Assembly: GCF_900095445.1 (NCBI RefSeq)
Contig: NZ_FMJL01000001.1
Coordinates: 88,381-152,380, forward strand
Source of the DNA: Clostridium sp. N3C
GTDB taxonomy: Bacteria > Bacillota > Clostridia > Clostridiales > Clostridiaceae
Reading direction: 5' to 3'
DNA length: 64,000 bases
Part shown: positions 17,923 through 25,592 of the stretch, piece after piece
Numbering within the stretch: position 1 is the stretch's first letter
Layout of the letters: every line of letters starts with the position of its first letter
The notes under the pieces: model-generated
Seen by the model: the letters and a program-made list of their open reading frames with translations, nothing else
What the model was told of the DNA's origin: nothing
The model's database searches: none
Position numbers and translations under genes: made by a program

Positions 17923-18776
17923 TAGATCAAGCGCAGAAGTTAAGACAGTTAGCAAGCGCTAATGTAAATAATAATATGAAACCTAAAATTATTACTATAA
18001 CTTCAGGTAAAGGTGGAGTGGGAAAAAGTAACATAGTGGTTAATACATCCATAATGTTGCAAAAGCTTGGTAAAAAGGTATTATTATTTGATGCAGACAT
18101 AGGTATGGGGAACGATGATGTCCTAATGGGTTTTTTGCCAAAACATAATGTTTTTGATATAATATTTAATAATATGACTTTAAATGAAGTTATAATTAAG
18201 GGGCCTTTTGGTTTAAGTTTTTTGCCTGGAGGAACCGGTCTAAACAGAATAGGAAATTTACCTAAAAATAAGCGTCAAGAATTTATAAGTAAACTATCTG
18301 CTTTAGAGAATTTTGACTATATATTAATGGATACTGGTGCTGGTATAAGTAGAGATGTTTTAGGGTTCATTTCTTGTTGTGATGAGTTGATAATGGTAAC
18401 AACACCAGAACCAACTTCTTTAACAGATGTATATAGTCTATTAAAGGCTGTAAACCATTTTAAGTTAAAGAGCAAGGCTAAAGTTATAGTAAACAGAGCT
18501 TTAGATACTAAAGAAGCAAATATAACATTTAATAAGCTTAGTAATGCTGTAAGCAAGTTTTTAAAAGTGGAATTAGAGTATTTGGGTATGGTAAGCGAAG
18601 ATAAAAAACTTGTACAATCTGTTAGAAGTCAAGAACCTTTTATCATATCCTATCCACATTGTGATGCATCTAAGGATATAGAAAAAATAGCTGTCAAATT
18701 AATAGGAGATGGTAGTAACACCAGTGGATTAGGGGCTCAAGGCCTGTTTAAAAAAATATTTAGTATTTTTTTGTGA
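17919..18776 (+). CDS. flhG: MinD-like ATPase FlhG (YlxH/FleN)
   Basis: A 285-residue ParA/MinD-type ATPase that limits flagellar number by acting with FlhF. A deviant Walker A TSGKGGVGKSN (about residues 28-38) with the signature Lys is followed by LLFDADIGMGNDDVLMG and YILMDTGAGIS. The C-terminus KKIFSIFL may act as a short membrane-binding helix. ATG 17919 overlaps the flhF TGA in ATGA, with GGGAGAGG upstream. The first 16 residues resemble the FlhG activator region (DQAQKLRQLA), which in this family stimulates FlhF GTPase activity. Confidence 0.95.
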   Translation: MIDQAQKLRQLASANVNNNMKPKIITITSGKGGVGKSNIVVNTSIMLQKLGKKVLLFDADIGMGNDDVLMGFLPKHNVFDIIFNNMTLNEVIIKGPFGLSFLPGGTGLNRIGNLPKNKRQEFISKLSALENFDYILMDTGAGISRDVLGFISCCDELIMVTTPEPTSLTDVYSLLKAVNHFKLKSKAKVIVNRALDTKEANITFNKLSNAVSKFLKVELEYLGMVSEDKKLVQSVRSQEPFIISYPHCDASKDIEKIAVKLIGDGSNTSGLGAQGLFKKIFSIFL

Positions 18777-18789
18777 GTAATGGGGGATT

Positions 18790-19437
18790 ATGATGTCTAT
18801 TAAGTTTATTGTCAACAGTAAAATTGAAGTCTTAGAGGATTCTGAAGTATATAAAAGTACAATCCAAAATGAAAGTGATGATACCATTGCCATTAGTTTG
18901 CCAGTAAAGGATGGTCTATATATAACACCACAGATAGGTGAAACATTACAGCTTTTATATTACTCAGATACACATGTTTATAAGTTAGATGCAGTAGTAA
19001 TTGAAAGAATAGTAGATAATACAGTGTCTTTAATTGTATTAGGGGAATTTAAAAATATCATGAGAGTTCAAAGAAGGCAGTTTGTTAGAGTAAGTGCTGC
19101 CTTAAATATGAAATTTGCTAAAGTATCAGACAAAGAAATAGTGGATGAAAAAGATATCATCCAACAAACAATGCATAAAGGAATACTATTAGATATAAGT
19201 GGTGGAGGATTTAGACTAGGCACAAGTGAAAAATTAAATTTAAAAGAAAGAATAGAAGCTGATCTACCTCTTGAAAACGATAGAGTAAAGGTATTAGGGG
19301 AGGTAGTAAGGGTAGAGATGCAGCAAGATAATATTGATTATTATGGAATTAGATTTGTTGATATAGATGAGAGAACCAGAGATAAAATAATTCAATTTAT
19401 TTTTACTATTATGAGGAAGCAGCGCAGGAATTTATAG
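18790..19437 (+). CDS. PilZ-domain c-di-GMP-binding flagellar protein (YcgR-like)
   Basis: A 215-residue protein with an N-terminal YcgR-type beta domain and a C-terminal PilZ domain. The two c-di-GMP-contact motifs are visible: QRRQFVRV near residue 95 (RxxxR pattern) and DISGGGFRLG near 135 (DxSxxG pattern). YcgR-like proteins brake the motor when c-di-GMP is high. Lying between flhG and fliA, it likely couples c-di-GMP to motility. Two ATGs occur at 18790 and 18793; GGGGGA upstream serves either. In Bacillus this part of the operon holds chemotaxis genes, which are absent here. Confidence 0.88.
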   Translation: MMSIKFIVNSKIEVLEDSEVYKSTIQNESDDTIAISLPVKDGLYITPQIGETLQLLYYSDTHVYKLDAVVIERIVDNTVSLIVLGEFKNIMRVQRRQFVRVSAALNMKFAKVSDKEIVDEKDIIQQTMHKGILLDISGGGFRLGTSEKLNLKERIEADLPLENDRVKVLGEVVRVEMQQDNIDYYGIRFVDIDERTRDKIIQFIFTIMRKQRRNL

Positions 19438-19467
19438 ATATGCCTTGGTGGAAAAGGGGGAGCATAA

Positions 19468-20199
19468 ATGGAGGTTGCTAGGGTTTTTGATGAAAAAGAA
19501 CAGCTAGTAAAAAAGTATATCCCATTAGTTAAGTATATAGCCTCAAGAATAATAGTGGGGAAAAACAAATACATTGATTATGAAGATCTTTTAAGTTGCG
19601 GAATGGTTGGATTGATAGATGCTATTAATAAGTATGATTCTATGAAGGGAATGAAATTTTCAACTTATGCATCTATTAGGATTAAAGGTTCTATGATTGA
19701 TGAAATTAGAAAAAATAGTCCAATATCTAAAGGGGCTATGGATAAGTTGAATGCTTACAATGGAGCTGTAGAAGAACTACAAAAAGTATTATTAAGGGAA
19801 CCTACTTACGAAGAAATTGCAAGATATATGAATCTTAATGAGAGCGATGTGTGGGAAATCGAATCTAATATAAATTATATTGCACAAACTTCCTTAGAAT
19901 CAATTTTATTTTCTGATGAGGATGAAATAGAGTTAAAAGGTGTTATTGAAGATAAAAATAGTCCTAGTCCTGAGAAAATACTAGAGGAAAAGGAAGAGGT
20001 AGAATATTTGGCAAAGGCTTTAGAGTCCTTAAAGGAAAAGGATAGATTGGTACTTACCCTATATTATTATGAAAGAATGACTCTAAAGGACATAGGTAAG
20101 GTTCTCCAAGTTTCAGAATCTAGAGTATCCCAATTGCATAGTAGAGCAATTATACGTTTAAGAAAGGCTATGGAAGATTTAAAGTATTCTAAGAGATGA
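19468..20199 (+). CDS. fliA: Flagellar sigma factor FliA / sigma-D (sigma-28)
   Basis: A 243-residue sigma-70-family factor directing late flagellar and motility genes. Region 2 is visible at YIDYEDLLSCGMVGLIDAIN and KFSTYASIRIKGSMIDEIRK (about residues 32-75), region 3 around 80-150, and region 4 with LTLYYYERMTLKDIGKVLQV and SESRVSQLHSRAI near the C-terminus. The motif LIDAINKYD and MIDEIRKNSPIS are typical of WhiG/FliA. An AAAAGGGGGAG SD precedes ATG 19468. Confidence 0.95.
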   Translation: MEVARVFDEKEQLVKKYIPLVKYIASRIIVGKNKYIDYEDLLSCGMVGLIDAINKYDSMKGMKFSTYASIRIKGSMIDEIRKNSPISKGAMDKLNAYNGAVEELQKVLLREPTYEEIARYMNLNESDVWEIESNINYIAQTSLESILFSDEDEIELKGVIEDKNSPSPEKILEEKEEVEYLAKALESLKEKDRLVLTLYYYERMTLKDIGKVLQVSESRVSQLHSRAIIRLRKAMEDLKYSKR

Positions 20200-20225
20200 A
20201 ATTAAGTTCAGGTTGGAGTGAGTAA

Positions 20226-20669
20226 ATGGCAATAATTTTAATTTTATTTGGAATTATTATTATATTTTTTAGCCTGAGTTCTTTAATTAAAGAAGGTAGA
20301 AATTCTGAGGTAAATAGCTTTAAAACTATATATGAAGATAAAAAGGAAGAAGTAAAAGATACAGATCTTATAATAGCAGAAATGAGAAAAGAGTTTGCAG
20401 AGACTATTTTAGAGCTTCAGAAGGAAATAATAGATTTAAGAGAAAAATCTTTTGCTGCTAGTGATTTTAACATTTCTCAAAATGAAGAAGTGGAAACTTA
20501 CAATGAATCAGACGAGAATGACATGGGAAAAGATAGTATTTATAATGGTGTGAATGTTAATGATATTCAAGAACTTTATCAGCAGGGTTATTCTATAGAT
20601 GAAATTTCAGAAAAATTAGGGATTAGTAAGGGGGAGATTCTATTAATAAAGGATTTATATCTAAAGTAA
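20226..20669 (+). CDS. Membrane-anchored coiled-coil/HTH protein, SwrB position (DUF6115-like)
   Basis: A 147-residue protein with an N-terminal membrane anchor (about residues 2-18, IILILFGIIIIFFSLSSLI), a charged coiled coil (about 30-80), an Asn/Glu-rich linker and a C-terminal helix-turn-helix-like end (DIQELYQQGYSIDEISEKLG, then ISKGEILLIKD). Bacillus places SwrB, a membrane-anchored activator of flagellar assembly, at this site right after sigD, and the overall plan matches. Direct homology to SwrB is not certain; a DUF6115-type assignment is from recollection of the family pattern. Its end overlaps the following small gene. Confidence 0.7.
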   Translation: MAIILILFGIIIIFFSLSSLIKEGRNSEVNSFKTIYEDKKEEVKDTDLIIAEMRKEFAETILELQKEIIDLREKSFAASDFNISQNEEVETYNESDENDMGKDSIYNGVNVNDIQELYQQGYSIDEISEKLGISKGEILLIKDLYLK

Positions 20670-20866
20670 AATTTTTATTAAATTTAATTAAGGATAAAAG
20701 AACTTTATTTGGATTTGGAATAGGAATTATTTTTGCCACCTTGCTTTTATCTCTAGTAAACACAAATAAAGCTATGACTGATAGAGAAGTAGAAATGAGA
20801 GCCAGAGAGCTTGGTATGGAATATAAAGAAGAATTTAAAGTTATAGATAAGGATGTGAAAGAATGA
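20642..20866 (+). CDS. Small single-pass membrane protein with probable ATT start
   Basis: A 74-residue frame lies between the DUF6115-like gene and the rod gene. It contains a membrane segment (LFGFGIGIIFATLLLSLV, about residues 20-38) and then a conserved-looking cytoplasmic or external tail with MTDREVEMRARELGM and YKEEF. No ATG, GTG or TTG occurs before the membrane segment; ATT 20642 follows GGGGGAG by five bases and is the best start. The TGA overlaps the next ATG in ATGA, arguing that it is really translated. A similar tail motif (DEEIxxRARELGM) is seen in MltG-type proteins of clostridia, a resemblance recalled and untested. Function unknown. Confidence 0.6.
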   Translation: MNKGFISKVKFLLNLIKDKRTLFGFGIGIIFATLLLSLVNTNKAMTDREVEMRARELGMEYKEEFKVIDKDVKE

Positions 20867-21642
20867 TAAGAGGATTATATACAGCAGTTTCAGGTTTAAT
20901 TACCCAGGAGGCAAAACAGCAGGTCATAACTAATAATATGGCTAATGCTAACACTACTGGATATAAAACAGAGAATTTAGCAGTGAAGAAATTTGATGAT
21001 GTGCTAATACAAAACTATGATAAAATATCCGGTGGAAAAAACGTTAGGAATGTTATTGGTTCTTTATCAAATGGTAGTAAAATAGATGAAACCTTAACAG
21101 ACTTTACACAAGGTACCTTACAATCAACAGAGAAGGATACAGATTTCGCACTAGATGGTAGAGGCTTTTTTACAGTAAGTGGTGCTGCAGCAGATGGTAC
21201 CCAAGGAATTTACTATACTAGAGATGGTGCCTTTCATATAAACAATCTAGGTTATTTGGTTAACTCCACTGGAAATTATGTTATGGGTAGAAACATAAAT
21301 ACTGGGGCTATGGAGCCAATAGCAGTAGGTAATAGCAAGATTACTACTGATGGCAATAATAACATATTGCTAGATGGACAACTTCGATATAGTTTTAATA
21401 TAGTAGACTTTGAAAACTATAATGCTCTAGAGAAGGTAGGAGATAATTTATATAGAGGTGAAAATCCAATGGAATCTCAAGCAACAGTTAAACAGTATAG
21501 TTTAGAAAAGTCTAATGTTAATATTATCAACGAAATGGTTAATATGATGACGGTGCTTAGAACTTATGAATCTAACCAAAAAGTAGTTCAGTCTTTGGAT
21601 GAAACTTTAGCAAAGGCTGTAGAAATTGGAATAGTAAGATAG
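20863..21642 (+). CDS. flgF: Flagellar basal-body rod protein, FlgF/FlhO type
   Basis: A 259-residue rod-family protein with the N-terminal motif LYTAVSGLITQEAKQQVITN, then NMANANTTGYK, the DFALDGRGFFTV central segment (about residue 98) and the C-terminal SNVNIINEMVNMMTVLRTYE helix. These belong to the FlgE/F/G family (TIGR03506). In Bacillus the equivalent pair after sigD-type genes is FlhO and FlhP, proximal and distal rod subunits. It follows the small membrane gene with ATGA overlap. Assignment as FlgF-like rather than FlgG-like is by order. Confidence 0.85.
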   Translation: MIRGLYTAVSGLITQEAKQQVITNNMANANTTGYKTENLAVKKFDDVLIQNYDKISGGKNVRNVIGSLSNGSKIDETLTDFTQGTLQSTEKDTDFALDGRGFFTVSGAAADGTQGIYYTRDGAFHINNLGYLVNSTGNYVMGRNINTGAMEPIAVGNSKITTDGNNNILLDGQLRYSFNIVDFENYNALEKVGDNLYRGENPMESQATVKQYSLEKSNVNIINEMVNMMTVLRTYESNQKVVQSLDETLAKAVEIGIVR

Positions 21643-21690
21643 ATTTGTAGTAAAATATAATTTACAAATTAGAATGAAAGAGAGGATATT

Positions 21691-22479
21691 ATGTTAAGAG
21701 TATTGTGGAACAGTAGAAGTGGTATGATAGCTAACCAAGAGAAATTGGATGCTATATCAAATAATTTGGCTAACGTAAATACTAATGGATATAAAAGAGT
21801 TACTGTAAGTTTTCAGGATACTATGAGTGAGACCCTTAGAAGAGAAGGGTATCCAGTTTCACAAAATGCTGAAAGAGCTCAGGATCCCTATACTGGTACT
21901 GGTGTAAAGACATCCGGTTGGATGAGAGATAACAAGCAAGGGAATTTAATTGAAACTAATAAGGAGACAGATTTTGCTATTGATGGAGAAGGTTATTTTC
22001 AATTAACTAGGGCTGATGGTACTGTAGTTTATACTAGAGTTGGTCAGTTTGACGTTGATGCTAATCAGAATTTAGTAGATCCTAATGGTAACAGAGTTAC
22101 TATAGAACCAGCGCCTGGAGTTGATCCAGATAGTATTAAGTTTATTAAAGGTAATTATTCTATTTCTAAAAACGGTGAAGTTTTCATAAAAGAAGGAAAC
22201 CAATATAATCTTGTAGGTAGTATACCTTTATTTACAGCTAATGGAAGCGATGATTTCATTTCCATCGGTGAGAATTATTATCAAGCAAAACCGGGTGTAC
22301 AAGTATACCAAGTTGAAGACGCTGATATTTGTCAAGGATATCTTGAAGGCTCTAATGTAGATTTGGCTGCTGAGTTAACAGATATGATCGTAACACAAAG
22401 AGCATTCCAACTTGGTACCAAGGGATTACAAGCTGCTGATGAGATGTGGCAAATGGCTAATAATTTGAAGAGTAGATAA
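21691..22479 (+). CDS. flgG: Flagellar basal-body rod protein FlgG (FlhP type)
   Basis: A 262-residue rod protein, the last gene of the flagellar operon. It carries LWNSRSGMIANQEKLDAISN, NLANVNTNGYKR, the DFAIDGEGYFQL segment (about residue 92) and the C-terminal SNVDLAAELTDMIVTQRAFQ. A short insert (RREGYPVSQNAERAQDPYTG) resembles the FlgG-specific region that sets rod rigidity. An AGAGAGGATATT SD precedes ATG 21691. An AT-only hairpin follows. Confidence 0.9.
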   Translation: MLRVLWNSRSGMIANQEKLDAISNNLANVNTNGYKRVTVSFQDTMSETLRREGYPVSQNAERAQDPYTGTGVKTSGWMRDNKQGNLIETNKETDFAIDGEGYFQLTRADGTVVYTRVGQFDVDANQNLVDPNGNRVTIEPAPGVDPDSIKFIKGNYSISKNGEVFIKEGNQYNLVGSIPLFTANGSDDFISIGENYYQAKPGVQVYQVEDADICQGYLEGSNVDLAAELTDMIVTQRAFQLGTKGLQAADEMWQMANNLKSR

Positions 22480-22490
22480 GGGATAAACTT

Positions 22491-22517
22491 TAAATTTTAA
22501 ATAATGATTAAAATTTA
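22491..22517 (+). repeat. AT-only inverted repeat after the flagellar operon
   Basis: TAAATTTTAA (22491-22500) and TTAAAATTTA (22508-22517) form a 10-bp perfect stem with a 7-base loop. It lacks G/C and a T-run, so it is a weak terminator candidate at best. The flagellar operon nevertheless seems to end here because a separate promoter follows. Confidence 0.35.
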
Positions 22518-22526
22518 ATATTGATA

Positions 22527-22555
22527 GCATATTATTTTAGTTACTGTCATATTAT
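22527..22555 (+). promoter_or_regulatory. Sigma-E-like sporulation promoter
   Basis: GCATATT (22527-22533) matches the sigma-E -35 consensus KMATATT exactly. After 14 bases, CATATTAT (22548-22555) matches the -10 consensus CATACAHT at six of eight positions. The predicted start lies about 22563, ahead of an AGGGAG SD at 22574 and ATG 22587. Sigma-K also uses CATA-type -10 elements, so the exact sigma factor is open. Confidence 0.5.
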
Positions 22556-22586
22556 ATATCATTAATCAATATTAGGGAGTGTGTAT

Positions 22587-23006
22587 ATGATTAGTTATAC
22601 TAATAATGATTTTAATATGTATACCTATGATCCTAATGGTAACTATGGCAGTAATTACAATACCATGAATAATGGTATATACAATGGTTTTAATTATAAT
22701 CAAGGTATCTATAATACTATGAGAAATAATAATATAAATAGCGGTGTACCCAATTACTATTGCACTGCTAATACTTATGGATACTGTCCATATACACAAA
22801 ATAATAATGGTCCACAACATAATATAGTGGAAAATCATTTTAGAGGAAACTGTCCTTATGATAATGAAAACTATCAATATTCTCCTACAGTAAATTGTAT
22901 AAACCCATATTATCCATCGGAAAGTAGTTATCGAACTTATGAAAATAGCCAATATAATGGAGATATGAAAATTAGATTCGTAAGTATAGAAGATATTCGT
23001 GATTAA
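22587..23006 (+). CDS. Asn/Tyr-rich low-complexity protein, probable sporulation protein
   Basis: A 139-residue protein not recognised as any family. About half of it is Asn, Tyr and Gly (for example NGNYGSNYNTMNNGIYNGFN), with four Cys residues in NYYC, YGYCPY, GNCPYD and VNCINP contexts in the second half, and a more ordinary charged end (MKIRFVSIEDIRD). No signal peptide or membrane segment is seen. The composition resembles cross-linked spore coat or exosporium proteins. The upstream sigma-E-like promoter supports a mother-cell role. ATG 22587 is chosen because AGGGAG lies 7 bases upstream; a GTG at 22581 is too close. Function is inferred, not shown. Confidence 0.7.
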   Translation: MISYTNNDFNMYTYDPNGNYGSNYNTMNNGIYNGFNYNQGIYNTMRNNNINSGVPNYYCTANTYGYCPYTQNNNGPQHNIVENHFRGNCPYDNENYQYSPTVNCINPYYPSESSYRTYENSQYNGDMKIRFVSIEDIRD

Positions 23007-23014
23007 AGAAAATT

Positions 23015-23070
23015 TAGCTTTGTTGGTATAAAATGTAATTGTAATACTTTACCAACAAAGCTATTTTTGT
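23015..23070 (+). terminator. Intrinsic terminator
   Basis: TAGCTTTGTTGGTA (23015-23028) pairs with TACCAACAAAGCTA (23050-23063), a 14-bp perfect stem with a 21-base loop, followed by TTTTTGTTT. It ends the Asn/Tyr-rich gene transcript. Confidence 0.85.
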
Positions 23071-23110
23071 TTATAATATATATAAGGTAAATAAAGTGAA
23101 GGTGAGTAAT

Positions 23111-23878
23111 ATGGGCGTTGGATATATAATAGGGTGTTTTTTTAGCATTCTTTTATGGAAAGTTGATAGAGTTAGATTTTTAAGAAGATTTGATGAGCTT
23201 TTAAGAAAAGTAACGAAAAATAGTAAGTATATTGAAGGGATTTATCTATTTACCATGTTGATAATAATAATTATACTTTCTTTTTTTAAGTATAATGAAA
23301 TTCTTAATGCTATAACAGCTTTTTTGGTAATAGACATAAGTAACGCGGAAAGAAAAGTTTTAAACATTAACAATGGACTTAATTTTTACGATTCAATTTC
23401 ATTAATATCAAGATCTTTAGTTTCAGGTTTTATAGCTCCGCTCTTTTATATTTTAATTTTGGGTAATAGTGCTGGAATATGCTATATGCTAATTTACAAT
23501 CTATTTAATATAGAAGGTTATAAGATTATAGGAGTTTTATTTAATATATTAACAATAATACCATCAGGCATAGCCCAGTTCTTTTTATATGTAGTTTACT
23601 TATTAAGAAATAAGAAGTTAAGGGTGGATTTTAAAGGAGATTATTTTATAAACTTGATAAAAAGACCCTTACTTAATATAGATATATTTGGAGCTTATAT
23701 TGAGTCTGTTAACTTTTATTATTATTTTAATGATAATGATGTACGTTATGTAAAAAGTTATGGGGAGTATGGAAAGAAAATTGATCTTGTATGTTTAAAA
23801 CATTATCTTTCTATTTCCTATGCTATAGCCATGGTGTACTTTTTAACTTTTTTTATTTTAATCAGATATATGAATTAG
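23111..23878 (+). CDS. CbiB/CobD-like integral membrane protein (divergent)
   Basis: A 255-residue protein with about five hydrophobic segments. The stretch LISRSLVSGFIAPLFYILIL, then AGICYMLIYNLFNIEGYK, follows the CbiB/CobD pattern (the family usually has SDGVVAPLFY and a VNTLDSMVGY-like motif), and a later FGAYIESVNFYYYF lies where the family C-terminus would be. CbiB condenses adenosylcobyrate with an aminopropanol. Here the motif is weakened (N-L-F replaces N-T-L-D) and the gene is shorter than usual CbiB at about 310 residues. No other cobalamin genes are nearby. It may be a repurposed relative. ATG 23111 is preceded by GAAGGTGAG. Confidence 0.45.
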   Translation: MGVGYIIGCFFSILLWKVDRVRFLRRFDELLRKVTKNSKYIEGIYLFTMLIIIIILSFFKYNEILNAITAFLVIDISNAERKVLNINNGLNFYDSISLISRSLVSGFIAPLFYILILGNSAGICYMLIYNLFNIEGYKIIGVLFNILTIIPSGIAQFFLYVVYLLRNKKLRVDFKGDYFINLIKRPLLNIDIFGAYIESVNFYYYFNDNDVRYVKSYGEYGKKIDLVCLKHYLSISYAIAMVYFLTFFILIRYMN

Positions 23879-23923
23879 TATAGTTAGGTAATATAAATTA
23901 GTTAGTATTCTATAATAAAGTCC

Positions 23924-23967
23924 AAGGATTAATATTACAATGATTATAGTATTAATCCTTTTTTGTT
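23924..23967 (+). terminator. Intrinsic terminator
   Basis: AAGGATTAATA (23924-23934) pairs with TATTAATCCTT (23950-23960), then a T-rich tail TTTTGTTT. It follows the CbiB-like gene by about 45 bases. Confidence 0.8.
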
Positions 23968-24047
23968 TAAATTATAATTGTATTTTAAAATTTATTTCCT
24001 GTATTAACATAATCAAATTTAATTTTAATTAATTTATAGATTTTAGC

Positions 24048-24076
24048 TAGACATATATAGATTGTCGATATATAAT
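24048..24076 (+). promoter_or_regulatory. Sigma-A-type promoter for the VanZ-domain gene
   Basis: TAGACA (24048-24053), a 17-base spacer and a perfect TATAAT (24071-24076) lie 72 bases upstream of ATG 24149. The -35 differs from TTGACA at two bases. Confidence 0.55.
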
Positions 24077-24148
24077 ATAAATGTTCGCAGGTTGTGCAGT
24101 TACAATGAAAAGCCATTGTAAATTAAAATTTTGAATGTGGAGGATAGA

Positions 24149-25546
24149 ATGAGATTATTAAATATTTTTAATATGGCAAAAGATTATTTACTGTTAGGAA
24201 TTATATTAGTTATATTTATTTCCATTGTCTATTTCCTAATTATCAAAATTATGAGGAAAAAAAGTAGAAAAATTTCAATAAGTAAATTTATTGTAGGAGC
24301 ACTCTTACTTTGCTACGGAGTAGTGGTTTTGGGAGTTACCATGCTTGATCGACATAGTTCTGAACAAGCAGCTACTAGTCTTCACTTATTTTATTCATAC
24401 AAAACAGCATGGAATTCATTTTCTAAAACAGAGTGGAGAAATATTATCTTAAATATTTGCATGTTTATACCTTTAGGATTCCTGCTACCTCTTTTTTCTG
24501 ATAAGTTTAAGAGATGGTGGAAGACATATTTAGCCGGCTTTGTAGCTACTCTATGCATAGAGTTATTGCAGTTGATTACACATAGAGGACTTTTTGAGCT
24601 AGATGATCTTTTAAACAATTTTTGTGGTGCAACTATTGGATACGGAATAATTATGCTAGTGATGGCTATATTCCAAAAGAAAGACAGAAGTAATACTAGT
24701 ATAAGAAGGCTGCTATATTACCAATTCCCTTTATTAATTTTAATAGTATCTTTTAGTACCATATTTATTAAGTATAATAGGCAAGAATATGGTAATTTAA
24801 GCGATAATTATATTGTAAAAGTTAATATGTCAAATGTTGAACTTAGGCTTAATACTGAATTAGAGGAGAAAGAAACTACAGCTTTTGTATATAAATTACC
24901 TATAGCAGATAAAGAAGAAACTTTGAAATATGCAAAAAAATTTTACTCTAAGATAGGACAAGAAGTAGATGAATCAAAAAATGACATTTATGATGAAACA
25001 GCTATTTATTATACTAGGGATGGAAGCCATAGCTTATGGATAGATTTTGTCGGATTAACATTAAATTATTCAGATTATGATCACATGATGGATCAAGGAA
25101 AAGAAGGTTGCAGTCTTGATGACATTCGCGTTGCTTTAAAAGAGTATGATATTGAAATTCCTAAAACCGTTGATTTTAAAGATGAGGGGAATGGAAATTA
25201 TAATATTACTGCAAATATGTATTTAGAGGGTAACAAGCTAATAAATGGTACTTTATCATGTTTTTATAGTAATGAAAATAAATTAAAAAGTATAAGTAAC
25301 AAAATAAGGACCTATGAAAAATATAAAGAGTGCAAAATAATTTCAGAGAAAGAGGCTTACAACAAGTTAAGGGAAGGAAAATTTAAATTACCCTATGAAT
25401 ATGACAATTTACATACTATTTATATAGAGTCAGTAGAACTTTCATATTCTTTGGATTCTAAGGGATTTTATCAACCGGTATATGACTTTAAAGGCAAAAT
25501 TAATGGGGAAGAAGGAAACATAATAATTCCAGCTATGAAAAAATAA
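24149..25546 (+). CDS. VanZ-domain membrane protein with large C-terminal extracytoplasmic domain
   Basis: A 465-residue protein. The N-terminal part has five or six membrane segments and a VanZ-like core (about residues 55-175) with NIILNICMFIPLGFLLPL, then FVATLCIELLQLI and FELDDLLNNFCGATIGYGI, the family hallmark. The last 270 residues are soluble and include ISEKEAYNKLREGKF and VELSYSLDSKGFYQPVYDFKG, a pattern like the YycI/YycH regulatory fold. VanZ proteins are tied to teicoplanin or lysolipid-type tolerance in some bacteria, but this role cannot be transferred with confidence. ATG 24149 has GTGGAGGA at good spacing; a TTG at 24131 is rejected. A monocistronic unit with its own promoter and terminator. 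Confidence 0.75.
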   Translation: MRLLNIFNMAKDYLLLGIILVIFISIVYFLIIKIMRKKSRKISISKFIVGALLLCYGVVVLGVTMLDRHSSEQAATSLHLFYSYKTAWNSFSKTEWRNIILNICMFIPLGFLLPLFSDKFKRWWKTYLAGFVATLCIELLQLITHRGLFELDDLLNNFCGATIGYGIIMLVMAIFQKKDRSNTSIRRLLYYQFPLLILIVSFSTIFIKYNRQEYGNLSDNYIVKVNMSNVELRLNTELEEKETTAFVYKLPIADKEETLKYAKKFYSKIGQEVDESKNDIYDETAIYYTRDGSHSLWIDFVGLTLNYSDYDHMMDQGKEGCSLDDIRVALKEYDIEIPKTVDFKDEGNGNYNITANMYLEGNKLINGTLSCFYSNENKLKSISNKIRTYEKYKECKIISEKEAYNKLREGKFKLPYEYDNLHTIYIESVELSYSLDSKGFYQPVYDFKGKINGEEGNIIIPAMKK

Positions 25547-25552
25547 AAGACA

Positions 25553-25582
25553 ACCCATCAGATTATTTTGAATCTGATGGGT
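25553..25582. terminator. Bidirectional intrinsic terminator
   Basis: ACCCATCAGATT (25553-25564) pairs with AATCTGATGGGT (25571-25582) around a 6-base loop, with T-rich sequence on the + side and an A-run upstream that gives a T-run on the - side. It separates the convergent VanZ-domain and pyrophosphatase genes. Confidence 0.85.
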
Positions 25583-25592
25583 TTAATAATTT

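Noticed and set aside
22572..22952. A hydrophobic Ile-rich minus-strand frame opposite the Asn/Tyr-rich gene
   Set aside because: Ile/Val/Tyr richness is what the complement of Asn/Tyr codons produces. The + frame has SD, promoter and terminator; the - frame has none.
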